This document shows positions 19,121-29,223 of a stretch of 64,000 bases of DNA, piece after piece (position 1 is the first letter of the stretch; each line of letters begins with the position of its first letter). A program made the translations under genes and the position numbers. Origin of the DNA: Euglena gracilis (Eukaryota; Euglenida; Euglenophyceae; Euglenales); the NCBI GenBank assembly GCA_039621445.1, contig CP154956.1, positions 310,001 to 374,000 on the forward strand, read 5' to 3'. The notes under the pieces are model-generated. The model was not told where the DNA came from, did no database searches, and saw only the letters and a list, made by a program, of their open reading frames with translations.

Positions 19121-20898
19121 AAACTCCCCAGGAAGTAATGACTGCCCAAAAAATTCTGAGAGAATACGAATGTGCAGGGGCAACCAGGCAAATCCCCCCA
19201 GAGGAGGCAAAACATTTTGTCCCTTACTTCATAATTTCCAAAAAAGAAGGGGAAAAGACCAAGGAAAGACTGATTTCAGATTGTCGACAGTTAAATCACT
19301 ATTTCACCCCCCAGAAGTTCAGGCTGGAACACATGGGAAACATTTTCCCATACCTAAGAAAAGGATGGTTCTGTGGAAAAATAGATCTGAAAGATGCTTA
19401 TTTTCACCTAAAACTGCACAGCAGCCTGGAAAAACATGTCTGCATGCAAGTGGGGGGGGAAACTTGGCAGTTTCAAGCTGCATGTTTTGGTATAAGCAGC
19501 CTGCCACAAAAATTTATGACTCTCATGAGAGTCTGGGAAAGGAAGTGGAGAAAGGAGGGAAAGGTAGTTTTCATCTACCTAGACGACATTTTGCTGTTAG
19601 CCCCCAGCAAAAAGACTGCAGCCCAACATTTGGCAGAAATAAAGCAGGACCTTTTATTGGCAGGTTTCAGATTAAACCTCCCCAAATCCTGTCTGGAACC
19701 CACACAGGAAATAAAACATTTGGGCCAGTGGGTCAATTTGAAAAAGGGCCAGCTGGAAATCCCACAGGAAAAATTAAAATCCTTAAGAAAGGAGCTGGGA
19801 AAAGTGCTCACAGCACAAAAAATGAGCTGCAGAAAACTCAGCTCTATTGTGGGGCAAGTCAGAAGCTATTTAGTCTCCATGCCATTTCTCAGAATTCTGA
19901 CAGATCAACTTTGCAAAATGGTGGATTTGCACACAAAGTGGGGTTGGGACCACACCCTAACCATTCCCCAAGGGGTCAAAGATCAAATTGTGGAGTTAAA
20001 AGCGTTTTTGCAGCCAGGTGTGGGCAGAGCCTTCCAATCCCAGGCCTCTCAGGATCTGTTTTCAGACAGCAGCACCTGGCAGTGGGGGGGGCTGGACAAA
20101 AACTCAGGCCAAAAAGTGCAGGATTTTTGGAGGGACCTGCACATCCTTCACATCAACCAAAAAGAATTGATGTCAGCAGTGGAGACAGTAAAAAGTCTGG
20201 CAAAACCAAAACAAACCATAATGCTTCATGTGGACAGCCAAGTGGCTGTAAGTTATCTAACAAAATGGGGAGGCAAAAAGCCCTACCTAAATTCCATTTT
20301 AAAACCCCTGCTGTATCATTGCCAAGAAAAGCAAATCAATTTGCAGGTGGTTTGGGTTCCCACAAAAGAGCAATTGGCAGACTCCCTGACCAGGGAGCAA
20401 AAGGACCCAGGGGATTATACCCTAAACCTACATATCTTTCACCAAATCCTGAAATTTTTCAGACAGGACATCACCCCAGAGGTGGACATGTTTTGCACAC
20501 CCAGCAACAAAAAATTCCCCAAGTTTGTTTGTCGATACCCCCACCAAGGGGCTTTGCTGGTGGATGCCTTGAAGGCAGATTTGAGGGGCCTCCCCCCAGT
20601 TTATGCAAACCCCCCCTGGAGCATCATTCCCCAATGGGTTCAGAGATTAATGGTAAACCCAGACCTGACTTGTCTGTTGATCGTACCCCACTGGGCTTCA
20701 ACATCATGGTGGCGCCAATTAATGGCAATCAGAAAGCCAGGCAGCAAAGTTTTGTTGGTACCCCCCCAATGGGGTCTATTCACCAACTGCTGGGGGGAGG
20801 AGATGCCCCCCCCAAGGTGGAAATTGGCCTGCTTGATTGTGTCAGGCAAATATTACAATCCCAGGAAGTTTCGATGTCCAGTATCGACACTTACATAA
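17956..20898 (+). CDS. Element B reverse transcriptase-RNase H-methyltransferase
   Basis: 980 codons without a stop. The first ~330 overlap Gag in another frame and are low-complexity (GYGSHYS and NGGQ repeats), so translation may really begin later. Reverse transcriptase: LISDCRQLN (~439), KIDLKDAYFHLKL, and the catalytic FIYLDDILLL (~540). RNase H: LFSDSSTWQWGG (~704), LMSAVETVKSL, HVDSQVAVSYLTK, WVPTKEQLADSLTRE. Methyltransferase-like domain: VYANPPWSIIPQWVQRL (~886), then SWWRQLMA. This domain order is that of DIRS-1-like retrotransposons. All key acidic residues of RT and RNase H that I can place are present, so the enzyme could be functional. Confidence 0.88.
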   Translation: MNFKETLNLKKNCKELSRSQLKLGKVESQQQLQKLEGRQQLASPWPSQPPHPPRLLRFSKPPLNMRMAMDHGQLWSGREDRRGIPSQVQQTPPPFLCPPPSRGQDKGYGSLSTNPKDSNYHGYGSHQQKGPGVQIQGYGSHYSRGQWAQGTGYGSQYPNLERAHWGKVCPTFPPAISDTNPPGVASQCQEQAMVAFMGNQEGQRRDSPREKANGGQASLRAKGGQKANGGQAGLSARGGQKANGGQGNHHISPWGGGPRLAQTGPPQKIISPALYIPPHFRHRPSPIIHKQGESLSLESPMAGPATAPVMGQPGVTPVMGQPRGRTPVMGPVESPDTLHPGVPPYKALQTSIPHWVKAGASREVLNLIREGVMADLPLPPQMSLKVPFKTPQEVMTAQKILREYECAGATRQIPPEEAKHFVPYFIISKKEGEKTKERLISDCRQLNHYFTPQKFRLEHMGNIFPYLRKGWFCGKIDLKDAYFHLKLHSSLEKHVCMQVGGETWQFQAACFGISSLPQKFMTLMRVWERKWRKEGKVVFIYLDDILLLAPSKKTAAQHLAEIKQDLLLAGFRLNLPKSCLEPTQEIKHLGQWVNLKKGQLEIPQEKLKSLRKELGKVLTAQKMSCRKLSSIVGQVRSYLVSMPFLRILTDQLCKMVDLHTKWGWDHTLTIPQGVKDQIVELKAFLQPGVGRAFQSQASQDLFSDSSTWQWGGLDKNSGQKVQDFWRDLHILHINQKELMSAVETVKSLAKPKQTIMLHVDSQVAVSYLTKWGGKKPYLNSILKPLLYHCQEKQINLQVVWVPTKEQLADSLTREQKDPGDYTLNLHIFHQILKFFRQDITPEVDMFCTPSNKKFPKFVCRYPHQGALLVDALKADLRGLPPVYANPPWSIIPQWVQRLMVNPDLTCLLIVPHWASTSWWRQLMAIRKPGSKVLLVPPQWGLFTNCWGEEMPPPRWKLACLIVSGKYYNPRKFRCPVSTLT

Positions 20899-22108
20899 AA
20901 AATCTGGGAAATGTCAAAAGATATGATTCAGCCTTCAGGACATTGGTGGGCCAATTGTTGCACAAAGGGGTGCCCCTGCAGGACTGCACAGTCCACAAGA
21001 TGGCCGAGGCCATCCTTGATTTGGCTGCCCACAGCCTCAACACTGCACGAAATGCATATGCAGCAGTTTTATTACTCCCAGGGTTTGGGTCATTGAGGTT
21101 TTCCCCTCTTTTGTCTCCATTGAAAAGGAAGTGGAATTCCAATGTCTGCAAGTATGCCCATTTCTGGGACCCCACTGATTTCTTAGAAAACATCATCAGG
21201 AAATCCAAACCCCTCTCAGACCTGTCTGTGAAAGAGCTCAGAAACAGACTCATCATCTGTTGGAGGCTGTTAGCCCTCCACAGGGGGGTTGATTTAGCCA
21301 GAACCCAGCGAAAAATCAGTTTCGTGGGAGAAAAAATTTTCATTTTATTGCAAAGGAAAGGGTGGCAATTCCCAAGATGGGAGGAGATTTTGAATTTGCC
21401 ACACACCCCCCTCATCAGCCCCTGGCATTTATTGAAAGAATATGTGGAAAGGACAGCCCACATGGTTGGACACAAAAATAATTTGTTATGGTCTTTGGAT
21501 GGTAAAAGACCTTTGACATCAGAAAGGGTGAATTCCCTTACCAAAGAAATTCTGCAAGAGGGGGGGTGGACACCACCCATTGGAAACCCCACAGCACCAG
21601 AGGGGCTGGGGTCTTATGGTGGAAAAATGCTGGTTTGCAAGTGGAAGAAGTCCAGCAGCTGGGTCAGTGGAAAAATTTTGGGGCCTTCCAAGCCCATTAT
21701 TTGCGACTTGGGGTCGTATCAAAAATTCAAAATATTATGGCCCAAAGGGGGGTGCACAGTACCTCACCATCTCGCAGTGCGGAGCCCGAATGGTCTCGGA
21801 CTCCCACGACAGAGGAAGGGGGAGGAAGGGACCAAGAGGGCGAAGCACAAGAAGATGGTGAGCCCAACCCTCCCACCCAAAAAATCAGCAGAAAACGAAA
21901 GACATCCCAACCAGAAAGGGGACCCCCGACCAAGCAGCCCCAACCACCCACCCAGAAACACAGAAAGAGACCACCATCCCCATCAGGGGGGGGGCCCCCC
22001 ACCAAGCGACCATGGGAGAGGGGGGGGGCGGGGCCACGGCGGTTCAGCTTCGCCAAGGTGTCGGAGGAGGCCTCATCATCGCCAACTCCGGCAACAAAGG
22101 CGCAGTAA
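20760..22108 (+). pseudogene. Element B tyrosine recombinase, one frameshift
   Basis: The first part (SSIDTYIKNLGNVKRYDSAF, then LLALHRGVDLARTQRK with the likely catalytic Arg) is in the same frame as Gag. At the G tract 21559-21567 the reading must move to the next frame, where HSTRGAGVLWW (His-x-x-Arg box) and AHYLRLGVV (putative catalytic Tyr) follow. The reading ends in a Lys/Pro-rich tail at 22108. Element D has the whole enzyme in one frame, so one base gained or lost explains the break. It overlaps the end of the methyltransferase reading by ~140 bases. Confidence 0.82.
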
Positions 22109-22275
22109 GAAGCACCCCCCGCGCACGCACAAACACACCAGAACAGAACAGCCGGCAAGGAAAGCAGGACCTCACCATCTTCTTGTGCTTCGCCCTCTTG
22201 GTCCCTTCCTCCCCCTTCCTCTGTCGTGGGAGTCCGACTCACCTCACCATCTCGCAGTGCGGAGCCCGAATGGTC
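22077..22275 (+). repeat. Element B right inverted terminal repeat with inserted complement of the internal region
   Basis: 22077-22172 is the reverse complement of the left end. 22171-22237 complements 21793-21862. 22240-22275 repeats 21760-21794 directly and ends the element. Confidence 0.85.
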
Positions 22276-22800
22276 GGGAGTTGGGGGGTCAAACGGAGGT
22301 GATTCGGAAACTCAGTCGCTCGCTCTGCGCTCCGAACGGGGGGTGGTCGTTGGACAGAGGGTTGTGACCAAAAATGTGTCCTCCGACCGGGGGGGGCGTT
22401 AGACCTTTTTGGAAAATTGGCTGAATTTTTTGGTTGGTCCTGATGCAAAGCAAAGCGCCGGGCCGAAAATTTTTGCGCCTAAAGTAGGATAAAAATTGGC
22501 CAAACTGCCGTTTTTGGACCTTTTTGAGCAAAATTGCCCAAAATTGCCCCCAACCGGGGGGGTCGTTGGACATTGGGGGGGGGGGGCGGGTAAAAATGAT
22601 AATTGTACTATACCTAAAATTATAAGGATTCTGAAATTTCTGAAATACATCTGGGGTTCAATAAAAATGGGATTGGCAAATTATTGGCCAGTTGTTAGTT
22701 GTTACCATGCACTTCAACATTGTCGGCATGCAACAATTCAACAGAAATTGAAAACTGAAAAGGCGCAGCGGTACGTTTTGTCATGCTCCTTTTGGGGTGC
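22276..22800. repeat. Low-complexity stretch with three GGGGGGTCGTTGGAC-like words
   Basis: Words near 22340, 22390 and 22555 share CGACCGGGGGG or GGGGGTCGTTGGAC. No gene is seen. G tracts of 7-12 bases are frequent. Confidence 0.5.
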
Positions 22801-22806
22801 TTTGGG

Positions 22807-23154
22807 TCAGAAGGAGTCCGGGGCAACAATGACCTTCCCGTTCATCTTCACCTTTCTCTCCGTACTCTGCAACTTCTCGAGAGTGTTGACTCCACCAGCC
22901 CAATTCTGAACCCGCAGCCCAAATTCACACAGGGCCAGGCAAGTGCCTGCAAAGATGGCTGCATAGGCTGTGGCTGTACCTCTGCTTTCTGACATGGCGA
23001 AAGCCACCACGAACTCAACCGCCACCAGGATCTTGACTTGGATCAAACCTGTCAATGCCAAGTTTAGAACCATCTTTGGGGGAGAACGGGTTGTTTGCAT
23101 GTTGCAATTCGGAGAGTGCAGCATGTGGCTGGTCCACACCAATTGGCCCACCAA
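22807..23154 (-). other. Possible C-terminal exon of an unrecognised gene
   Basis: A minus-strand reading ends NGKVIVAPDSF-stop. It has a hydrophobic stretch (MVLNLALTGLIQVKILVAVE) and a charged tail (LEKLQSTERKVKMNGK). No homopolymers interrupt it, unlike the surroundings. It has no recognisable motif; acceptor-like CTTTGCAG lies near 22950. It may be a host exon downstream of the recombinase fragment or chance. Confidence 0.3.
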
Positions 23155-23216
23155 CCCCCCCCCCCGGCCGGTTAGCCCCCCCAGGCTGTTGAAACCAAAC
23201 GGCCAGCAGTGAGGCT

Positions 23217-23578
23217 TTTCGAAAAAAGAAAATTTCCGTCAAGAAATTTGATTGGCTTTTGCTCTCTGGCACTGTGCACTCCCAATCTGCGCCATATTTT
23301 TTTTGCGCTTTTTCCACCACACCAAGCCTCAAATAATGAGCCTGGAAGGCTGCAAAAAACCTTTTTTTCACTGATCCAGAAATTGGACTTCCACTTGTAA
23401 ACCAGCTCTTCCCCGAAAGCACTCCAGCACCCCTGCCATGGCGTTTCCAATGGGTGGCGTTTCTTTCTTTTGTCAAAGAACTGACTCCTTCAGCACTGAG
23501 GGTCTTGTGTTTGTTTGCATTCTCCCAAAATGAAAACAATTGGCGAGATGGGGTAAAGACAAATTGCCAGCAAAACAT
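23217..23578 (-). pseudogene. Tyrosine recombinase C-terminal fragment (subfamily 1 DIRS)
   Basis: Reads SSLTKERNATHWKRHGRGAGVL, then KRFFAAFQAHYLRLGVV, matching element B's DTTHWKPHSTRGAGVL and GAFQAHYLRLGVV. It is internally decayed and lacks the rest of the element, a solo remnant. Confidence 0.7.
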
Positions 23579-24600
23579 AAAATCAAATTGTTTCCCAAAT
23601 GCCTTGAACCATAAAACCCAACCAGAGCATCAAACTTTGACTTGTCAAAACGGGAAAAGGTGCAGGGGGTCGTTGACCCAAAAAAAAGCGGGCACATGAA
23701 ACAAACACGGCATAATAAAAAAATGTGATGCCTTTCTGGGGTCCAGGTGCGAAAAAATAACAGCAAATAAGTGTTGGCAATTCCGGGGAGCATTCCCAAA
23801 AATCCCAAAAAAATATGCAAATTGACACAATTGTTCTTGAAAAGGGGACTCAGCAAAGGCACATAAATATTTTGTGCATTCACTTGGAACCGTCGGGCTG
23901 CCCCTTTGCGGTACAGGTAGAACAACTTGAACCCGGGATGCAGGTGGCGCACTTGGGGTGAATTGCGAGAAAAGCCTGGTCCCACGTCTCCATTTGTTTC
24001 CTTGACCTTGACTGTGCATAACATGTTGCCGGCACCTTTTATAGGAGGTGGTCATCATCATACATCTCATAAAGGCCAACGGGGGAGGGGGCTTGCTGGG
24101 CTTGGGCTGGAAATCAGGATATCAGCATCAGGGAGCAAGTGGGGGGGGGGGGGCAAACCGAAATTGAACTGGGTTTCACAGGAGCACCCGATGCAGAAAA
24201 GGAAAAAGAAAACAGAAAAAGAGCCGCATAACATGGAGCAGGCTTGATATCTCCATGTCCTTTAGAAGCGTGTCAATGTCCGTTCGCCGTGGTAACAGAG
24301 TGGTTTGTTCTGTCACTTGTTGTTTGGCACTTTTTTGGTATGTATGTATGACACACACCTCTTCTGTGAGGATTTGCACGACCCCCCTGGGGGGCTGTTA
24401 CCTCCAGCTGACCGCCCAATTTCACAGTACAATAATTTTTTTTCTGCCATTTCCGATTTGCTCAAGAGCCTTTTGTTTTGTGCCAGTATTTCTCACATCC
24501 TTCATTGCTCATCTGAGGCTGCTTTCTTACTATTTCTTGAGGGGTTAAATGCATCGCAACTCTTCTTTACTCAATTCCAGCCAGGGCAGGGAATTTCTTA
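23579..24600. other. No assigned gene; one minus-strand reading of possible coding nature
   Basis: On the minus strand around 24020-23850 the reading VRHLHPGFKLFYLYRKGAAR followed by RFQVNAQNIYVPLLSP has protein-like composition but no motif and no clear splice sites. The rest is A/T-rich single-copy-looking sequence without a supported feature. Confidence 0.25.
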
Positions 24601-24870
24601 AGCACAACCCCCGGGGGGGTCCAGCCAGCCTGCTGGAAAAAAGGGGTTGGCTGGACCCCTCCTTCCCCTAAGGGGTGAGAGGACCAGGTGGGTCCTCGGC
24701 TGCCAGGCTGGACCTGGTGGGTTTCCCAACACAGGCAAAAAAGAGCAAAATCCAGCTGGTTTGGACCTTTTTTGCCAAAAATCTTGAAATGGAAAGCCCA
24801 AAAAAAAACCTTCAGAACAACCCATTTTGACAACTTTTTTCAATTTTTTTTGGTCCAGCTCGACAAAAGC
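24601..24870 (+). repeat. Interspersed hairpin repeat, family 1
   Basis: Carries the arms GGTCCAGCC / GGCTGGACC around a purine loop, then GCCAGGCTGGACC, AAATCCAGCTG-type and TTGGACCTTTTTTGCCAAAA words. The same order recurs at 30335-30040 (minus), 31185-31480 and 33185-33480. Confidence 0.7.
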
Positions 24871-25288
24871 TGCAAAAACTTTATTACCACTCCACATGAT
24901 TTGTTTGCGATGTCCACCAAACATGACCGGGGTGTCTTATCACCCCAAAATAAGACCCCCCCCCCCTGGGGTCGCTCAAACAAAAATTCAAACCCCCCCT
25001 GACGCTTTGCACCAGGGAAGGTGGAAATTCTCACTAAAATATTACCAAACCCCCCAGTTTCAGGCACAAAAAATGATGAAATTTCAAAGATATTCACATG
25101 TTTGAAGTGCAAAAACCATGGTAAATGTCAATTTACACCAATTTACACATGACGCGAAGCGCCGAAGGAAAAAATCTAGTGTTTTTGGGAACCTGAAAAA
25201 GACTTTTTTCAGGCCAGGTCAGTCATGCAAAAATCCAAACACAAGGTTTCCAACAAGAACCAAAAATAAAAAAGGGGGGTTAGGTGTC
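24871..25288. other. No gene seen
   Basis: A/T-rich and C-run sequence with a GCGAAGCGCCG hairpin near 25154. It lies directly downstream of the exon ending at 25289 on the minus strand; no polyadenylation or terminator signal can be argued. Confidence 0.4.
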
Positions 25289-25564
25289 TTATGGGGATAA
25301 ATGTGGGTGGAGGGCATGCCATTGAAAGAACTCTGGGTGCTGGGCTTCAAGCAACCAAAGATGGAACAAGCCTTCGCCATACTGCTTCACCACATTGCCA
25401 TGACTGTCCTTCCCAACAAACACATCCTGCTTCGGCTCCCACGCACGGCGCAAGACGGACCAGTGGTACGGATCCTCGAAATGCTGGTTGGGGTCCAGGC
25501 TGTAGCCATCCGGCATCATGATGCTGCCCTCCGGGAGGAACCGGATCTTTTCTGGCCAGGCGAT
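25289..25564 (-). CDS. Terminal exon of an unrecognised host gene
   Basis: A 92-codon minus-strand reading with natural protein composition: IAWPEKIRFLPEGSIMMPDG, EDPYHWSVLRRAWEPKQDVF, VVKQYGEGLFHLWLLEAQHP, ending in a TAA. There is an AG (GACAAG) before the first codon that could be an acceptor. I cannot name the protein. It is on the same strand as AsnRS and ~2.7 kb beyond that gene's stop, so it is a separate gene. Confidence 0.55.
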   Translation of the reverse strand: MAWPEKIRFLPEGSIMMPDGYSLDPNQHFEDPYHWSVLRRAWEPKQDVFVGKDSHGNVVKQYGEGLFHLWLLEAQHPEFFQWHALHPHLSP

Positions 25565-25971
25565 CTTGTCATGTGGGAGGGGCGCAGGCAAGCTTCGATG
25601 GGGCGATTTTGGAAGGGGGTTTTTTGGAATCCGGAGATTGATTTTTTAAATGCCTTGAAAAAATAACTGCTTGTTTGTCATTTGCCAATGCTTCATTTCT
25701 CCATTTGTGCCTTCCACACAAAAAAAACAACGACAGGCTCACACACAGCTGTTGCGCAGGTTTTTCAGGTTCTTCATTTTTGCTCAATTGGATAATAATT
25801 CTGCCAGAAAATTTTTGAAGGTTTTTAAGGAGGGGGGGTCCAGACGGGCCTACCGCCTAGAAGGACTACCCATCTATCCCCGCCCACCCCAGGGGGTATT
25901 TATGAGAGTCCCTGGCAAAAACACCTCCTCTCCTCAAAAACTGTTCTCACAGCCCCCAACTCTCCAATTAC

Positions 25972-26048
25972 CTTTGGCATCCTTTGAAAAATCAAGAGCT
26001 TGGTTGCAGATGGTGCTGGCAATCGGCCAAGGCTGCGGAACGTTCTCT
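25972..26048 (-). CDS. Possible internal exon upstream of the 25289-25564 exon
   Basis: 77 bases between a good acceptor (TTTGTGCATGGCAG) and a good donor (GCCAAAG-GTAATT). One frame reads ENVPQPWPIASTICNQALDF then SKDAK. The phase (1) does not match a simple AG-ATC acceptor of the next exon, so either the exon or the join is not quite right. Confidence 0.35.
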
Positions 26049-28289
26049 CTGCCATGCACAAAGAAATCTGGGATAAGAAAGACAACAGTTTTTCTGGGTT
26101 GCATATCACTCAGGGGAGACACGGGGGAGAAATAAAAATCACACACAAAACACACACACAAAAAAAACAGAATTCCTTCAGGAGCTCCCTCTGGAATGGA
26201 CATTTCTGCCGGAGAGGACTTTGAAAAAACTCATCTCCTCCAAAGAAAATTCTCATTTTGCATGAGAATATGCATTTATTGATCAAAAAATTGCAGAAAT
26301 GAAAAAAATCTTGGTCTCTGGAAAAGATCAGGCTAAAATGAGCAATTTTTCGCAGTCGAAAAAAAAATCGAAAAAATCCCCAGGAAAAAAAACATACAAA
26401 AAATGCATAAAAAAACCACAAAAACCCGGAAATTTTGATATAGAAAAATGCAAAATAACCACCAATAAACGGCGCCTGCATTTCCCCCCTGACATCTGCC
26501 GTCCTGGCTATTCAATTAAAACTAAAATTAAAACCCCACAAGGAAAATGGGAACAAAAGGTTGACATATCTTGGCAAACAAGAGATCAACGTCGAAAAAG
26601 ATGGAGTCTGGCATCCAACCCCAAACATCAAAGTAAGTTCTCGGCTGTTCAATTTTCGATCCTCTTTGGGCCTCAGACCTGCCATCAGCCGGCCATTTGG
26701 GCGAAAACGAGCCTTGCAGGAGTGGTCCCTGAGAAAAATATCCCCATCAGGCATTTGCTTAAGGACCTGGGGGGGGGGGGGTACTGGCTAGCCAATCGGC
26801 TAGACACTGGGAAAAATGGACCAGCTAGACCCCCCCTCCCCCCCCCCGGGGGGGAGTCCGGGGGTCCCCCGAACTGGAAAAAAAATTTCCTCCGGCGCGC
26901 AAAATGAGGGTTTTAATATGTTTTTGGCTGATTTTGTTCCAAAAATTCCCAAAAAATGGCCAAAAACGGGCATGTTTGGCCATTTTTGTGGTGCCCAAAA
27001 AAAAGTTCGGCCCTTCGCGACGGTCACTGGAAAAAAAATTCCACTAGCTAGCCCTGCTAGCAAACCCCCCCGGGGGGGCCTGCTAGAAATCCCACTAGCC
27101 AAATTTGGATTAGCTGCAGTCCAGCCCCCGGGGGGGGGGGGGGGGGGGGGTACTGCAATCCCTTAAGCAAATGCCTGATCCCCATCCTTCAAAGACCACC
27201 GTTAAGGAATAAATTCTGTTTAATTAAATTGGAAATTACACTTCTGCTTTGTATCACTTCTGAGGCAGAACTACCAAAATCTTTGGACCTTTTCCTTTGT
27301 GAGCGGCAATCTCAGATGGTGAAATTAGGATGGCAAAATGCGGAGATGAGCAGACCATGCTTGTGCTGACCAACCGGGGGGGGGGAGGGGGGGGTGGGTG
27401 CTATAGGATGCCTGCCCCTAGCAGGCACCCCCCCCCCCGGGGGGGGATAGGGGTCCGGGCTGGACCCAGAAAATTTTCATTGAAAATGGCCTTTTCCGGG
27501 CCCCCGGCGCCTTTGGCGCCGGGGTCGGAGGGGGGTGCGTGCTAGGGGCAGGCACCCCCCAACGCCCCCCCCCCCCCGGGGGGGGTCGGATCGGGTGCTA
27601 TGGGGTGCCTGCCCCTAGCACCCCCCCCCCGTGGGGTAGGCACCCGACTAAGCGCAAGCCTGGAGCAGACTCAAATTGCGTGATGATCATGCCACTGCTT
27701 AGCGACCTCCCCCTCCCCCGGAAGGGAGGGGGTCAGGTCACATTCCACTCTGAAAAAACCAGTCAGCCACTTTACCCCCCCGGGGGGGATCGGCTCTTGA
27801 ATGCGCTTATGTTGGCAAGGCACTATGGTGAAAAAGTCTCAAAAAAACCAAAAAATTTCCGGCGCCAGGCCAGCCACCTTTTCATTTTCGGGCCTACCCC
27901 ACCCCTGGGGGGGGGGGGCCTTGGCCAGAAAACCAGTCGGTCACTCTGAAAAAAACCCAGTCAGTAACCCCCCCGGGGGTGGGGTGGGACAGGTGTTAAG
28001 GAATGGTGTGGTGATGATCCCCCAAACAATGTCCCCCCCCCCCCCAACCCTTCCCTCCCCTTACATTTGCGCAGTTTTATTGGGCACTTTTTCCATGAAT
28101 TCAGAGAAAACTGGTGATTGCTGGATTCCATGCTTTTGGCAACAACTTCAATCAAAAAACAAGGGAACTTCACAAAGCGAAGTATTGGCAGTTGTGTGGG
28201 CACTGCGTGCAGCCAAGGTCAGTGTTTGCCAGCGATGCGGCGTGGGGGTCCGAGGGGCTTCCTGCATCTCAGCAGGCAATGGTGCCGGA
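26049..28289. repeat. Low-complexity block with C/G runs and GCTAGC-rich foldbacks
   Basis: 26740-27160 has GGCTAGCCAATCGGCTAG and CACTAGCTAGCCCTGCTAG around C/G runs. 27360-27660 repeats GGGTGCTATrGGrTGCCTGCCCC-like words three times and contains CGGCGCCTTTGGCGCCGG. 27770-28000 repeats CACTCTGAAAAAACCAGTCrG. No gene is seen. Confidence 0.6.
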
Positions 28290-28406
28290 CTAAGTACACG
28301 GGAACAAGGAGCACGGCAGGTAGATAAAACGTAATATGAAGAAGGCGCAATGGTGCTTGTAGCGGGGAAAAGGGATCACATCGCGGATGTTGAGCATTCC
28401 CGTGCA
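28290..28406 (-). CDS. NARS: AsnRS last exon
   Basis: [20 protein letters not shown] then AF, the C-terminal signature of AsnRS. The frame runs ~16 residues further than usual to a TAG at 28290-28292. Confidence 0.94.
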   Translation of the reverse strand, partial: CTGMLNIRDVIPFPRYKHHCAFFILRFIYLPCSLFPCT

Positions 28407-29188
28407 CAGCAGCAGAGGGGCATTTTTCCTCCCAAAGGTGAAGAAAGGTCAGTCCCAATTTGGAAAATGTGGTGGAAATGCATCCTCTCACGGATTTTGT
28501 CCATAAAAAAAAAGAACCACACCTCACACACACACACAACGTTATAATGGTAAATTTTTATAATGGTAAAATCGCATCACGATGGATTAAAAGGCCGCCC
28601 AAACCCCCAAATTAACCCCCTGGATTGTAATCTGGACACCCGAAGTCAGGGTCCAGGGGTTGTTATCATTTGGGGGTTTATTACTTGGGCAAACATGGGG
28701 TCAACAAATCGACCCAAAAATTCCCCAGAAGCACTTAAAATTACTTTTTGGCATTTGAAATGAAATATCTTTCGAACATATATTCTGTACCAATTCAAAC
28801 AAAAAATGATTGTTTTGCAAACATTCTGCTGGTTTCCTCTCGTTTTTTCTTTGTCTTCACGGCTGTCGCAGGGGGGGGGGGGGTATTTGGGCAACCAAAA
28901 TCGGTCCTCGGGGTGGGTAATTATCAGGGGGAAGTTAACCAAAACCAGCTGAGGGGGGGGGGGCAAAACAAATGCCCCCTGGCCAGCAGCAGCAGCCGCT
29001 CAAACCCCAGTCCGAACCCACCGTGGGGCGCGGAGCCGTACTTCCGCAGGTCGGTGTACCATTGCAGGGACTCGATGTCCCGCTCCGTCATCCCCTTCCG
29101 CCTCATGAGGGCCAGCAGGCGGTCGTAGTTGTCCTCACGGGTGGACCCTGGGCAAAAGCGCAGGGGGGGGGGGTGCAACACCCACCCA

Positions 29189-29223
<35 letters not shown>

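Larger units (their letters stand above)
17597..22275 (+). mobile_element. DIRS-like element B (subfamily 1), nearly complete
   Basis: The left end (GACCATTCGGGCTCCGC, 17597) is the reverse complement of the right end (to 22275). Between them lie leader, Gag-like region, RT-RNase H-methyltransferase frame and tyrosine recombinase. An internal segment at 21793-21862 is the reverse complement of 22171-22237, next to the right terminal repeat; this is the internal complementary region typical of DIRS-1-like elements, used to make a circular intermediate. The only clear coding break is a one-base shift at a G tract in the recombinase near 21559-21567. Best candidate in the window for recent activity together with element D. 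Confidence 0.88.
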
